From Triglochin maritima (taxonomy: Eukaryota; Streptophyta; Magnoliopsida; Alismatales; Juncaginaceae): 64,000 nucleotides of DNA. Positions 44,483 to 56,840 of the stretch are shown here, piece by piece. Within the stretch, counting starts at the first letter, position 1. Every line of letters starts with the position of its first letter. The position numbers and the translations under genes are program-made. Location: positions 19,821,621 to 19,885,620 of the forward strand of contig OY821784.1 in assembly GCA_963682175.1 (NCBI GenBank), in the 5' to 3' direction. The notes under the pieces were generated by a model that worked only from the letters and a program-made list of their open reading frames with translations, was not told the origin of the DNA and did no database searches.

Positions 44483-46868
44483 GTCCCATCTCCTTCTCTT
44501 CTCTTTATCCTCTCTCTTCTTCTCCTTCTCTCCCTCTCGCTCCTCTCTTCCATCTCTCCTTTTCCTTATAAGGAGAGATAGGGAACGAGAAGAGGGAAGA
44601 GGAGAGAGGGGGGAAGAGGACAGAGAGAGAGAAGAAGAGATAAGGAAGAGGGAGAGAGAAGGAGAACAGAGAAGGAGGGAGGAAACGAGAGAAGAGGAGA
44701 GTGAGAAGGGTGGAACGTTAGAGAAGGAGAGAGGAGGGAGAGAAGAGAGAGAAGGGAGAGTGGAGGAGAGGGAGAGAAAGAGAGGGAGAGAGAAGAGGAA
44801 GGGAGGAGAGAGGGAGAAAGAGAGAGAAGTAAAGAGAGATAAGGAGAGGGTGAACGAGAGAGAAGGAGAAGAGAAAGAACATAAGAGGGAGAGTTAGAAA
44901 AGGAGAAGCGAGAGAAGGTGAGGGGTAGAACAAGGAGGAGGAGAGAAGGAGAAGAGGGAGGAGAGTGGTAGAGAAGAGGAGAAATGGGAAGAGAGATAAG
45001 AGAAGAGAGGGAAAGGGAGAGAGAGAGAGAGAAGAGATATGGAGAACGAGAGCGAGAGGTAGAGAAGGGGGAGAGAAGGAGAGTGGAGAAAAGAGGATAA
45101 GAAGAGCAGAGAGAGAGAACACGAGAATAGACAAGAGCGGAGAGGGAGAGAGGAGGGAGAAGAAGGGGGAGAGAGCGAGAGAAGGAGGAGGGAGATAGAA
45201 AATGAAGGAGAAGAAGGAAGAGGAGGGAGAGGGAACGAGAGAGGTAGAGAAGAGAGGGAAGGAGGAGAGAAGAGGGACAGAGAAAGAGATGAGGGAGACA
45301 GGAGGATAGCGAAGTAGAGGGGAGACGGAGAAGGAGAGGGAGAAGAAGAGAGAGGCAGAAGAGAGAGGAGGTGAAGGAGTGGGAGAGAAGGAAAGAGGGA
45401 GAGAGAGAAGGAGAAGGGAAAGAGGAGGATGGAGAAGGATAAAATGGGTAGAGAGAAGAAGAAGAGAGAAGGATAAGGAGAGAAGAAGAAGGGGAGAGGG
45501 ATAAGAGGGAAGGGAGAGGAGAGGGAATGTGAGGGAGATAGAGATGAGGCGAGGGAGATGAGAGAAAGAGAAGAGGGAAGAGTGAGAGAGAAGGAGAGTG
45601 GTAGAGAAGGAGAGAAGAGAGAGGGGTAGAACGAGAGAGAGTGAGAGAAGGGCTGTACAGAATGGGACGAGGAGAGAGAGATGAGTGGGAGAAAAGGAGA
45701 ACCAAGAGAAGGGAGAGAAGAAGATGGAGAAGGAGAGAGAGATAAAGAGAGTGGCATAAGGAGAGAGGGATAGACGGAAGAGAGAGAAAGAGAAGGTGAG
45801 AGAAATGAGAAGGGAGAGAGGAGGAGAAGGATAAGGACAATGAGAAGGCAGAGAAGATGGAAGAGAGGGGGAGAGAATGAGAAGAGAGAGAGGTAGACAA
45901 CATAGGAGAAGAGAGAAGGATAGAGGCAGAGAAGTGAGAATAGGGATAAGGATAAGGAGAGAAGAGAAGGAGAACAGAAAAGAGGAGAGAGGGATGGGAG
46001 AAAAGATAAGAGATACGAGGGAGAAGAAGGGAGAGAGAGCGAGAGGAGGAGAAGGAGGGAGTGGAGGAGTGGGATAAGTGGGAGAGAGAAAAGGAGAGAA
46101 GGAGAGGGATAAGAGGGAGATAGAGAAGGGGAAATAAGAGAGGACAGATAAGAGGAGAGAGAAAGAGAGAGATAATAAGAGGGAGAAGGAGAGAGAGGGA
46201 AATGGAGAAGAGGAGAGGGAGAGGAGGAGACAGAGAAGGGAAGGTGAGAGGAAAAAAGGAGAGGGATTGAAGGAGAAGAGAGGGGCAATTAGAGGAGATG
46301 AAAGGATTAAAGGAGAGAGAGAAGATGAGGGAGAAGGAGAGGAGAGGAAGAGAGGGCAGGAGAGAGAGGGAGAGATAAGGAGAAGAGAGAGGGAACGAGA
46401 GGACACGGATGGATAAGAGGAGAGAGCGGAGAAGGAGGGAGAGAGCGGGAGGGAGGGAGAGAGAACGAGAGGACGAGAGGGGAGGAGAGAGAGGGAGAAG
46501 AGGGGGAGAGAGAGAAGAAGAAGGAGAGAGGGAACAAGAGAGGAGGTGAGAGGGAACAAGAAAATGAGAGGAGAACGGAGAAGGATAGGAGGAGAAGAGG
46601 GAAGGGGAAGGGAACGAGATAGAGAAGGGAGAGTAGAGACACAGAAGGAGAGAAGCAAGAGAGATAGAGGAGGAGGGAGGAACCGAGAGAGGTGAGAGGA
46701 GGAGAGGGATAAGGAGATAGAGAAGGGGAGAGAAGAGAGAGAGAAAGGAGAGTAGAGGGAAGAGAAGAGGATAGGAGGGAGAAGGAAAGAGAAGGTAAGG
46801 AGAGGGAAGAAGGGGGGAGAGAGAACGGGGAGAGGAGCGAAGAAGGGAAGGAGGAGATTGAGAGAGGA
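44483..46868 (+). repeat. Satellite monomer M16 (2,386 bp)
   Basis: First copy with GGTGGAACGTTAG (near 44,711) in place of GGTGGAGCGTTAG, a form kept through M21. Private CTCCTTTTCC in the pyrimidine block near 44,557 and a GACAGAG variant near 45,276. Confidence 0.93.
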
Positions 46869-49259
46869 GTCCCATCTCCTTCTCTTCTCTTTATCCTCTC
46901 TCTTCTTCTCCTTCTCTCCCTCTCGCTCCTCTCTTCCATCTCTCCTTATCCTTATAAGGGGAGAGATATGGAACGAGAAGAGGGAAGAGGAGAGAGGGGG
47001 GAAGAGGACAGAGAGAGAGAGAAGAAGAGATAAGGAAGAGGGAGAGAGAAGGAGAACAGAGAAGGAGGGAGGAAACGAGAGAAGAGGAGAGTGAGAAGGG
47101 TGGAACGTTAGAGAAGGAGAGAGGAGGGAGAGAAGAGAGAGAAGGGAGAGTGGAGGAGAGGGAGAGAAAGAGAGGGAGAGAGAAGAGGAAGGGAGGAGAG
47201 AGGGAGAAAGAGAGAGAAGTAAAGAGAGATAAGGAGAGGGTGAACGAGAGAGAAGGAGAAGAGAAAGAACATAAGAGGGAGAGTTAGAAAAGGAGAAGCG
47301 AGAGAAGGTGAGGGGTAGAACAAGGAGGAGGAGAGAAGGAGAAGAGGGAGGAGAGTGGTAGAGAAGAGGAGAAATGGGAAGAGAGATAAGAGAAGAGAGG
47401 GAAAGGGAGAGAGAGAGAGAGAAGAGATATGGAGAACGAGAGCGAGAGGTAGAGAAGGGGGAGAGAAGGAGAGTGGAGAAAAGAGGATAAGAAGAGCAGA
47501 GAGAGAGAACACGAGAATAGACAAGAGCGGAGAGGGAGAGAGTAGGGAGAAGAAGGGGGAGAGAGCGAGAGAAGGAGGAGGGAGATAGAAAATGAAGGAG
47601 AAGAAGGAAGAGGAGGGAGAGGGAACGAGAGAGGTAGAGAAGAGAGGGAAGGAGGAGAGAACAGGGAGAGAGAAAGAGATGAGGGAGACAGGAGGATAGC
47701 GAAGTAGAGGGGAGACGGAGAAGGAGAAGGAGAAGAAGAGAGAGGCAGAAGAGAGAAGGAGGTGAAGGAGTGGGAGAGAAGGAAAGAGGGAGAGAGAGAA
47801 GGAGAAGGGAAAGAGGAGGATGGAGAAGGATAAAATGGGTAGAGAGAAGAAGAAGAGAGAAGGATAAGGAGAGAAGAAGAAGGGGAGAGGGATAAGAGGG
47901 AAGGGAGAGGAGAGGGAATGTGAGGGAGATAGAGATGAGGCGAGGGAGATGAGAGAAAGAGAAGAGGGAAGAGTGAGAGAGAAGGAGAGTGGTAGAGAAG
48001 GAGAGAAGAGAGAGGGGTAGAACGAGAGAGAGTGAGAGAAGGGCTGTACAGAATGGGACGAGGAGAGAGAGATGAGTGGGAGAAAAGGAGAACCAAGAGA
48101 AGGGAGAGAAGAAGATGGAGAAGGAGAGAGAGATAAAGAGAGTGGCATAAGGAGAGAGGGATAGACGGAAGAGAGAGAAAGAGAAGGTGAGAGAAATGAG
48201 AAGGGAGAGAGGAGGAGAAGGATAAGGACAATGAGAAGGCAGAGAAGATGGAAGAGAGGGGGAGAGAATGAGAAGAGAGAGAGGTAGACAACATAGGAGA
48301 AGAGAGAAGGATAGAGGCAGAGAAGTGAGAATAGGGATAAGGATAAGGAGAGAAGAGAAGGAGAACAGAAAAGAGGAGAGAGGGATGGGAGAAAAGATAA
48401 GAGATACGAGGGAGAAGAAGGGAGAGAGAGCGAGAGGAGGAGAAGGAGGGAGTGGAGGAGTGGGATAAGTGGGAGAGAGAAAAGGAGAGAAGGAGAGGGA
48501 TAAGAGGGAGATAGAGAAGGGGAAATAAGAGAGGACAGATAAGAGGAGAGAGAAAGAGAGAGATAATAAGAGGGAGAAGGAGAGAGAGGGAAATGGAGAA
48601 GAGGAGAGGGAGAGGAGGAGACAGAGAAGGGAAGGTGAGAGGAAAAAAGGAGAGGGATTGAAGGAGAAGAGAGGGGCAATTAGAGGAGATGAAAGGATTA
48701 AAGGAGAGAGAGAAGATGAGGGAGAAGGAGAGGAGAGGAAGAGAGGGCAGGAGAGAGAGGGAGAGATAAGGAGAAGAGAGAGGGAACGAGAGGACACGGA
48801 TGGATAAGAGGAGAGAGCGGAGAAGGAGGGAGAGAGCGGGAGGGAGGGAGAGAGAACGAGAGGACGAGAGGGGAGGAGAGAGAGGGAGAAGAGGGGGAGA
48901 GAGAGAAGAAGAAGGAGAGAGGGAACAAGAGAGGAGGTGAGAGGGAACAAGAAAATGAGAGGAGAACGGAGAAGGATAGGAGGAGAAGAGGGAAGGGGAA
49001 GGGAACGAGATAGAGAAGGGAGAGTAGAGACACAGAAGGAGAGAAGCAAGAGAGATAGAGGAGGAGGGAGGAACCGAGAGAGGTGAGAGGAGGAGAGGGA
49101 TAAGGAGATAGAGAAGGGGAGAGAAGAGAGAGAGAAAGGAGAGTAGAGGGAAGAGAAGAGGATAGGAGGGAGAAGGAAAGAGAAGGTAAGGAGAGGGAAG
49201 AAGGGGGGAGAGAGAACGGGGAGAGGAGCGAAGAAGGGAAGGAGGAGATTGAGAGAGGA
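46869..49259 (+). repeat. Satellite monomer M17 (2,391 bp)
   Basis: Belongs to the M17-M20 group marked by GAGATATGGAACG just after the palindrome. It differs from M18 at only a few places seen by eye: GAGTTAGAAAAGG near 47,281, AACCAAGAG near 48,091, and AGATAAGAG near 48,395 where M18 has AGATTAGAG. Confidence 0.94.
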
Positions 49260-51648
49260 GTCCCATCTCCTTCTCTTCTCTTTATCCTCTCTCTTCTTCT
49301 CCTTCTCTCCCTCTCGCTCCTCTCTTCCATCTCTCCTTATCCTTATAAGGGGAGAGATATGGAACGAGAAGAGGGAAGAGGAGAGAGGGGGGAAGAGGAC
49401 AGAGAGAGAGAGAAGAAGAGATAAGGAAGAGGGAGAGAGAAGGAGAACAGAGAAGGAGGGAGGAAACGAGAGAAGAGGAGAGTGAGAAGGGTGGAACGTT
49501 AGAGAAGGAGAGAGGAGGGAGAGAAGAGAGAGAAGGGAGAGTGGAGGAGAGGGAGAGAAAGAGAGGGAGAGAGAAGAGGAAGGGAGGAGAGAGGGAGAAA
49601 GAGAGAGAAGTAAAGAGAGATAAGGAGAGGGTGAACGAGAGAGAAGGAGAAGAGAAAGAACATAAGAGGGAGAGTGAGAAAAGGAGAAGCGAGAGAAGGT
49701 GAGGGGTAGAACAAGGAGGAGGAGAGAAGGAGAAGAGGGAGGAGAGTGGTAGAGAAGAGGAGAAATGGGAAGAGAGATAAGAGAAGAGAGGGAAAGGGAG
49801 AGAGAGAGAGAGAAGAGATATGGAGAACGAGAGCGAGAGGTAGAGAAGGGGGAGAGAAGGAGAGTGGAGAAAAGAGGATAAGAAGAGCAGAGAGAGAGAA
49901 CACGAGAATAGACAAGAGCGGAGAGGGAGAGAGTAGGGAGAAGAAGGGGGAGAGAGCGAGAGAAGGAGGAGGGAGATAGAAAATGAAGGAGAAGAAGGAA
50001 GAGGAGGGAGAGGGAACGAGAGAGGTAGAGAAGAGAGGGAAGGAGGAGAGAACAGGGAGAGAGAAAGAGATGAGGGAGACAGGAGGATAGCGAAGTAGAG
50101 GGGAGACGGAGAAGGAGAAGGAGAAGAAGAGAGAGGCAGAAGAGAGAAGGAGGTGAAGGAGTGGGAGAGAAGGAAAGAGGGAGAGAGAGAAGGAGAAGGG
50201 AAAGAGGAGGATGGAGAAGGATAAAATGGGTAGAGAGAAGAAGAAGAGAGAAGGATAAGGAGAGAAGAAGAAGGGGAGAGGGATAAGAGGGAAGGGAGAG
50301 GAGAGGGAATGTGAGGGAGATAGAGATGAGGCGAGGGAGATGAGAGAAAGAGAAGAGGGAAGAGTGAGAGAGAAGGAGAGTGGTAGAGAAGGAGAGAAGA
50401 GAGAGGGGTAGAACGAGAGAGAGTGAGAGAAGGGCTGTACAGAATGGGACGAGGAGAGAGAGATGAGTGGGAGAAAAGGAGAAGCAAGAGAAGGGAGAGA
50501 AGAAGATGGAGAAGGAGAGAGAGATAAAGAGAGTGGCATAAGGAGAGAGGGATAGACGGAAGAGAGAGAAAGAGAAGGTGAGAGAAATGAGAAGGGAGAG
50601 AGGAGGAGAAGGATAAGGACAATGAGAAGGCAGAGAAGATGGAAGAGAGGGGGAGAGAATGAGAAGAGAGAGAGGTAGACAACATAGGAGAAGAGAGAAG
50701 GATAGAGGCAGAGAAGTGAGAATAGGGATAAGGATAAGGAGAGAAGAGAAGGAGAACAGAAAAGAGGAGAGAGGGATGGGAGAAAAGATTAGAGATACGA
50801 GGGAGAAGAAGGGAGAGAGAGCGAGAGGAGGAGAAGGGGAGTGGAGGAGTGGGATAAGTGGGAGAGAGAAAAGGAGAGAAGGAGAGGGATAAGAGGGAGA
50901 TAGAGAAGGGGAAATAAGAGAGGACAGATAAGAGGAGAGAGAAAGAGAGAGATAATAAGAGGGAGAAGGAGAGAGAGGGAAATGGAGAAGAGGAGAGGGA
51001 GAGGAGGAGACAGAGAAGGGAAGGTGAGAGGAAAAAAGGAGAGGGATTGAAGGAGAAGAGAGGGGCAATTAGAGGAGATGAAAGGATTAAAGGAGAGAGA
51101 GAAGATGAGGGAGAAGGAGAGGAGAGGAAGAGAGGGCAGGAGAGAGAGGGAGAGATAAGGAGAAGAGAGAGGGAACGAGAGGACACGGATGGATAAGAGG
51201 AGAGAGCGGAGAAGGAGGGAGAGAGCGGGAGGGAGGGAGAGAGAACGAGAGGACGAGAGGGGAGGAGAGAGAGGGAGAAGAGGGGGAGAGAGAGAAGAAG
51301 AAGGAGAGAGGGAACAAGAGAGGAGGTGAGAGGGAACAAGAAAATGAGAGGAGAACGGAGAAGGATAGGAGGAGAAGAGGGAAGGGGAAGGGAACGAGAT
51401 AGAGAAGGGAGAGTAGAGACACAGAAGGAGAGAAGCAAGAGAGATAGAGGAGGAGGGAGGAACCGAGAGAGGTGAGAGGAGGAGAGGGATAAGGAGATAG
51501 AGAAGGGGAGAGAAGAGAGAGAGAAAGGAGAGTAGAGGGAAGAGAAGAGGATAGGAGGGAGAAGGAAAGAGAAGGTAAGGAGAGGGAAGAAGGGGGGAGA
51601 GAGAACGGGGAGAGGAGCGAAGAAGGGAAGGAGGAGATTGAGAGAGGA
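49260..51648 (+). repeat. Satellite monomer M18 (2,389 bp)
   Basis: Same length as M19, with which I found no difference by eye. Both share the private AGATTAGAGATACG (near 50,786) and the two-base loss near 50,835. Confidence 0.95.
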
Positions 51649-54037
51649 GTCCCATCTCCTTCTCTTCTCTTTATCCTCTCTCTTCTTCTCCTTCTCTCCC
51701 TCTCGCTCCTCTCTTCCATCTCTCCTTATCCTTATAAGGGGAGAGATATGGAACGAGAAGAGGGAAGAGGAGAGAGGGGGGAAGAGGACAGAGAGAGAGA
51801 GAAGAAGAGATAAGGAAGAGGGAGAGAGAAGGAGAACAGAGAAGGAGGGAGGAAACGAGAGAAGAGGAGAGTGAGAAGGGTGGAACGTTAGAGAAGGAGA
51901 GAGGAGGGAGAGAAGAGAGAGAAGGGAGAGTGGAGGAGAGGGAGAGAAAGAGAGGGAGAGAGAAGAGGAAGGGAGGAGAGAGGGAGAAAGAGAGAGAAGT
52001 AAAGAGAGATAAGGAGAGGGTGAACGAGAGAGAAGGAGAAGAGAAAGAACATAAGAGGGAGAGTGAGAAAAGGAGAAGCGAGAGAAGGTGAGGGGTAGAA
52101 CAAGGAGGAGGAGAGAAGGAGAAGAGGGAGGAGAGTGGTAGAGAAGAGGAGAAATGGGAAGAGAGATAAGAGAAGAGAGGGAAAGGGAGAGAGAGAGAGA
52201 GAAGAGATATGGAGAACGAGAGCGAGAGGTAGAGAAGGGGGAGAGAAGGAGAGTGGAGAAAAGAGGATAAGAAGAGCAGAGAGAGAGAACACGAGAATAG
52301 ACAAGAGCGGAGAGGGAGAGAGTAGGGAGAAGAAGGGGGAGAGAGCGAGAGAAGGAGGAGGGAGATAGAAAATGAAGGAGAAGAAGGAAGAGGAGGGAGA
52401 GGGAACGAGAGAGGTAGAGAAGAGAGGGAAGGAGGAGAGAACAGGGAGAGAGAAAGAGATGAGGGAGACAGGAGGATAGCGAAGTAGAGGGGAGACGGAG
52501 AAGGAGAAGGAGAAGAAGAGAGAGGCAGAAGAGAGAAGGAGGTGAAGGAGTGGGAGAGAAGGAAAGAGGGAGAGAGAGAAGGAGAAGGGAAAGAGGAGGA
52601 TGGAGAAGGATAAAATGGGTAGAGAGAAGAAGAAGAGAGAAGGATAAGGAGAGAAGAAGAAGGGGAGAGGGATAAGAGGGAAGGGAGAGGAGAGGGAATG
52701 TGAGGGAGATAGAGATGAGGCGAGGGAGATGAGAGAAAGAGAAGAGGGAAGAGTGAGAGAGAAGGAGAGTGGTAGAGAAGGAGAGAAGAGAGAGGGGTAG
52801 AACGAGAGAGAGTGAGAGAAGGGCTGTACAGAATGGGACGAGGAGAGAGAGATGAGTGGGAGAAAAGGAGAAGCAAGAGAAGGGAGAGAAGAAGATGGAG
52901 AAGGAGAGAGAGATAAAGAGAGTGGCATAAGGAGAGAGGGATAGACGGAAGAGAGAGAAAGAGAAGGTGAGAGAAATGAGAAGGGAGAGAGGAGGAGAAG
53001 GATAAGGACAATGAGAAGGCAGAGAAGATGGAAGAGAGGGGGAGAGAATGAGAAGAGAGAGAGGTAGACAACATAGGAGAAGAGAGAAGGATAGAGGCAG
53101 AGAAGTGAGAATAGGGATAAGGATAAGGAGAGAAGAGAAGGAGAACAGAAAAGAGGAGAGAGGGATGGGAGAAAAGATTAGAGATACGAGGGAGAAGAAG
53201 GGAGAGAGAGCGAGAGGAGGAGAAGGGGAGTGGAGGAGTGGGATAAGTGGGAGAGAGAAAAGGAGAGAAGGAGAGGGATAAGAGGGAGATAGAGAAGGGG
53301 AAATAAGAGAGGACAGATAAGAGGAGAGAGAAAGAGAGAGATAATAAGAGGGAGAAGGAGAGAGAGGGAAATGGAGAAGAGGAGAGGGAGAGGAGGAGAC
53401 AGAGAAGGGAAGGTGAGAGGAAAAAAGGAGAGGGATTGAAGGAGAAGAGAGGGGCAATTAGAGGAGATGAAAGGATTAAAGGAGAGAGAGAAGATGAGGG
53501 AGAAGGAGAGGAGAGGAAGAGAGGGCAGGAGAGAGAGGGAGAGATAAGGAGAAGAGAGAGGGAACGAGAGGACACGGATGGATAAGAGGAGAGAGCGGAG
53601 AAGGAGGGAGAGAGCGGGAGGGAGGGAGAGAGAACGAGAGGACGAGAGGGGAGGAGAGAGAGGGAGAAGAGGGGGAGAGAGAGAAGAAGAAGGAGAGAGG
53701 GAACAAGAGAGGAGGTGAGAGGGAACAAGAAAATGAGAGGAGAACGGAGAAGGATAGGAGGAGAAGAGGGAAGGGGAAGGGAACGAGATAGAGAAGGGAG
53801 AGTAGAGACACAGAAGGAGAGAAGCAAGAGAGATAGAGGAGGAGGGAGGAACCGAGAGAGGTGAGAGGAGGAGAGGGATAAGGAGATAGAGAAGGGGAGA
53901 GAAGAGAGAGAGAAAGGAGAGTAGAGGGAAGAGAAGAGGATAGGAGGGAGAAGGAAAGAGAAGGTAAGGAGAGGGAAGAAGGGGGGAGAGAGAACGGGGA
54001 GAGGAGCGAAGAAGGGAAGGAGGAGATTGAGAGAGGA
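51649..54037 (+). repeat. Satellite monomer M19 (2,389 bp)
   Basis: Apparent exact copy of M18, with matching private variants near 53,176 and 53,225. Confidence 0.95.
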
Positions 54038-56840
54038 GTCCCATCTCCTTCTCTTCTCTTTATCCTCTCTCTTCTTCTCCTTCTCTCCCTCTCGCTCCTC
54101 TCTTCCATCTCTCCTTATCCTTATAAGGGGAGAGATATGGAACGAGAAGAGGGAAGAGGAGAGAGGGGGGAAGAGGACAGAGAGAGAGAGAAGAAGAGAT
54201 AAGGAAGAGGGAGAGAGAAGGAGAACAGAGAAGGAGGGAGGAAACGAGAGAAGAGGAGAGTGAGAAGGGTGGAACGTTAGAGAAGGAGAGAGGAGGGAGA
54301 GAAGAGAGAGAAGGGAGAGTGGAGGAGAGGGAGAGAAAGAGAGGGAGAGAGAAGAGGAAGGGAGGAGAGAGGGAGAAAGAGAGAGAAGTAAAGAGAGATA
54401 AGGAGAGGGTGAACGAGAGAGAAGGAGAAGAGAAAGAACATAAGAGGGAGAGTGAGAAAAGGAGAAGCGAGAGAAGGTGAGGGGTAGAACAAGGAGGAGG
54501 AGAGAAGGAGAAGAGGGAGGAGAGTGGTAGAGAAGAGGAGAAATGGGAAGAGAGATAAGAGAAGAGGGGGAAAGGGAGAGAGAGAGAGAGAAGAGATATG
54601 GAGAACGAGAGCGAGAGGTAGAGAAGGGGGAGAGAAGGAGAGTGGAGAAAAGAGGATAAGAAGAGCAGAGAGAGAGAACACGAGAATAGACAAGAGCGGA
54701 GAGGGAGAGAGTAGGGAGAAGAAGAGAGAGAAGGGAGAGTGGAGGAGAGGGAGAGAAAGAGAGGGAGAGAGAAGAGGAAGGGAGGAGAGAGGGAGAAAGA
54801 GAGAGAAGTATAGAGAGATAAGGAGAGGGTGAACGAGAGAGAAGGAGAAGAGAAAGAACATAAGAGGGAGAGTGAGAAAAGGAGAAGCGAGAGAAGGTGA
54901 GGGGTAGAACAAGGAGGAGGAGAGAAGGAGAAGAGGGAGGAGAGTGGTAGAGAAGAGGAGAAATGGGAAGAGAAATAAGAGAAGAGAGGGAAAGGCAGAG
55001 AGAGAGAGAGAGAGAAGAGATATGGAGAACGAGAGCGAGAGGTAGAGAAGGGGGAGAGAAGGAGAGTGGAGAAAAGAGGATAAGAAGAGCAGAGAGAGAG
55101 AACACGAGAATAGACAAGAGCGGAGAGGGAGAGAGGAGGGAGAAGAAGGGGGAGAGAGCGAGAGAAGGAGGAGGGAGATAGAAAATGAAGGAGAAGAAGG
55201 AAGAGGAGGGAGAGGGAACGAGAGAGGTAGAGAAGAGAGGGAAGGAGGAGAGAACAGGGAGAGAGAAAGAGATGAGGGAGACAGGAGGATAGCAAAGTAG
55301 AGGGGAGACGGAGAAGGAGAGGGAGAAGAAGAGAGAGGCAGAAGAGAGAGGAGGTGAAGGAGTGGGAGAGAAGGAAAGAGGGAGAGAGAGAAGGAGAAGG
55401 GAAAGAGGAGGATGGAGAAGGATAAAATGGGTAGAGAGAAGAAGAAGAGAGAAGGATAAGGAGAGAAGAAGAAGGGGAGAGGGATAAGAGGGAAGGGAGA
55501 GGAGAGGGAATGTGAGGGAGATAGAGATGAGGCGAGGGAGATGAGAGAAAGAGAAGAGGGAAGAGTGGTAGAGAAGGAGAGAAGAGAGAGGGGTAGAACG
55601 AGAGAGAGTGAGAGAAGGGCTGTACAGAATGGGACGAGGAGAGAGAGATGAGTGGGAGAAAAGGAGAAGCAAGAGAAGGGAGAGAAGAAGATGGAGAAGG
55701 AGAGAGAGATAAAGAGAGTGGCATAAGGAGAGAGGGATAGACGGAAGAGAGAGAAAGAGAAGGTGAGAGAAATGAGAAGGGAGAGAGGAGGAGAAGGATA
55801 AGGACAATGAGAAGGCAGAGAAGATGGAAGAGAGGGGGAGAGAATGAGAAGAGAGAGAGGTAGATAACATAGGAGAAGAGAGAAGGATAGAGGCAGAGAA
55901 GTGAGAATAGGGATAAGGATAAGGAGAGAAGAGAAGGAGAACAGAAAAGAGGAGAGAGGGATGGGAGAAAAGATAAGAGATACGAGGGAGAAGAAGGGAG
56001 AGAGAGCGAGAGGAGGAGAAGGAGGGAGTGGAGGAGTGGGATAAGTGGGAGAGAGAAAAGGAGAGAAGGAGAGGGATAAGAGGGAGATAGAGAAGGGGAA
56101 ATAAGAGAGGACAGATAAGAGGAGAGAGAAAGAGAGAGATAATAAGAGGGAGAAGGAGAGAGAGGGAAATGGAGAAGAGGAGAGGGAGAGGGAGAGGAGG
56201 AGACAGAGAAGGGAAGGTGAGAGGAAAAAAGGAGAGGGATTGAAGGAGAAGAGAGGGGCAATTAGAGGAGATGAAAGGATTAAAGGAGAGAGAGAAGATG
56301 AGGGAGAAGGAGAGGAGAGGAAGAGAGGGCAGGAGAGAGAGGGAGAGATAAGGAGAAGAGAGAGGGAACGAGAGGACACGGATGGATAAGAGGAGAGAGC
56401 GGAGAAGGAGGGAGAGAGCGGGAGGGAGGGAGAGAGAACGAGAGGACGAGAGGGGAGGAGAGAGAGGGAGAAGAGGGGGAGAGAGAGAAGAAGAAGGAGA
56501 GAGGGAACAAGAGAGGAGGTGAGAGGGAACAAGAAAATGAGAGGAGAACGGAGAAGGATAGGAGGAGAAGAGGGAAGGGGAAGGGAACGAGATAGAGAAG
56601 GGAGAGTAGAGACACAGAAGGAGACAAGCAAGAGAGATAGAGGAGGAGGGAGGAACCGAGAGAGGTGAGAGGAGGAGAGGGATAAGGAGATAGAGAAGGG
56701 GAGAGAAGAGTGAGAGAAAGGAGAGTAGAGGGAAGAGAAGAGGATAGGAGGGAGAAGGAAAGAGAAGGTAAGGAGAGGGAAGAAGGGGGAGAGAGAACGG
56801 GGAGAGGAGCGAAGAAGGGAAGGAGGAGATTGAGAGAGGA
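54038..56840 (+). repeat. Satellite monomer M20 with 420-bp internal duplication (2,803 bp)
   Basis: Segment 54,301-54,720 is repeated at once from 54,721. It also lacks ~16 bp near 55,567 and has an extra GAGAGG near 56,186. Belongs to the M17-M20 group. Confidence 0.93.
54301..55140 (+). repeat. 420-bp tandem duplication inside M20 (two copies)
   Basis: Copy 1 at 54,301-54,720 and copy 2 at about 54,721-55,140, at an exact 420-bp offset over most of the length (compare 54,361 with 54,781). Differences: GTATAGAG near 54,809, AGAAATAAG near 54,972, and an extra GA unit plus a C near 54,995. Copy 1 ends in the M17-M19 variant GAGAGTAGGG; copy 2 ends in the standard GAGAGGAGGG. Confidence 0.9.
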
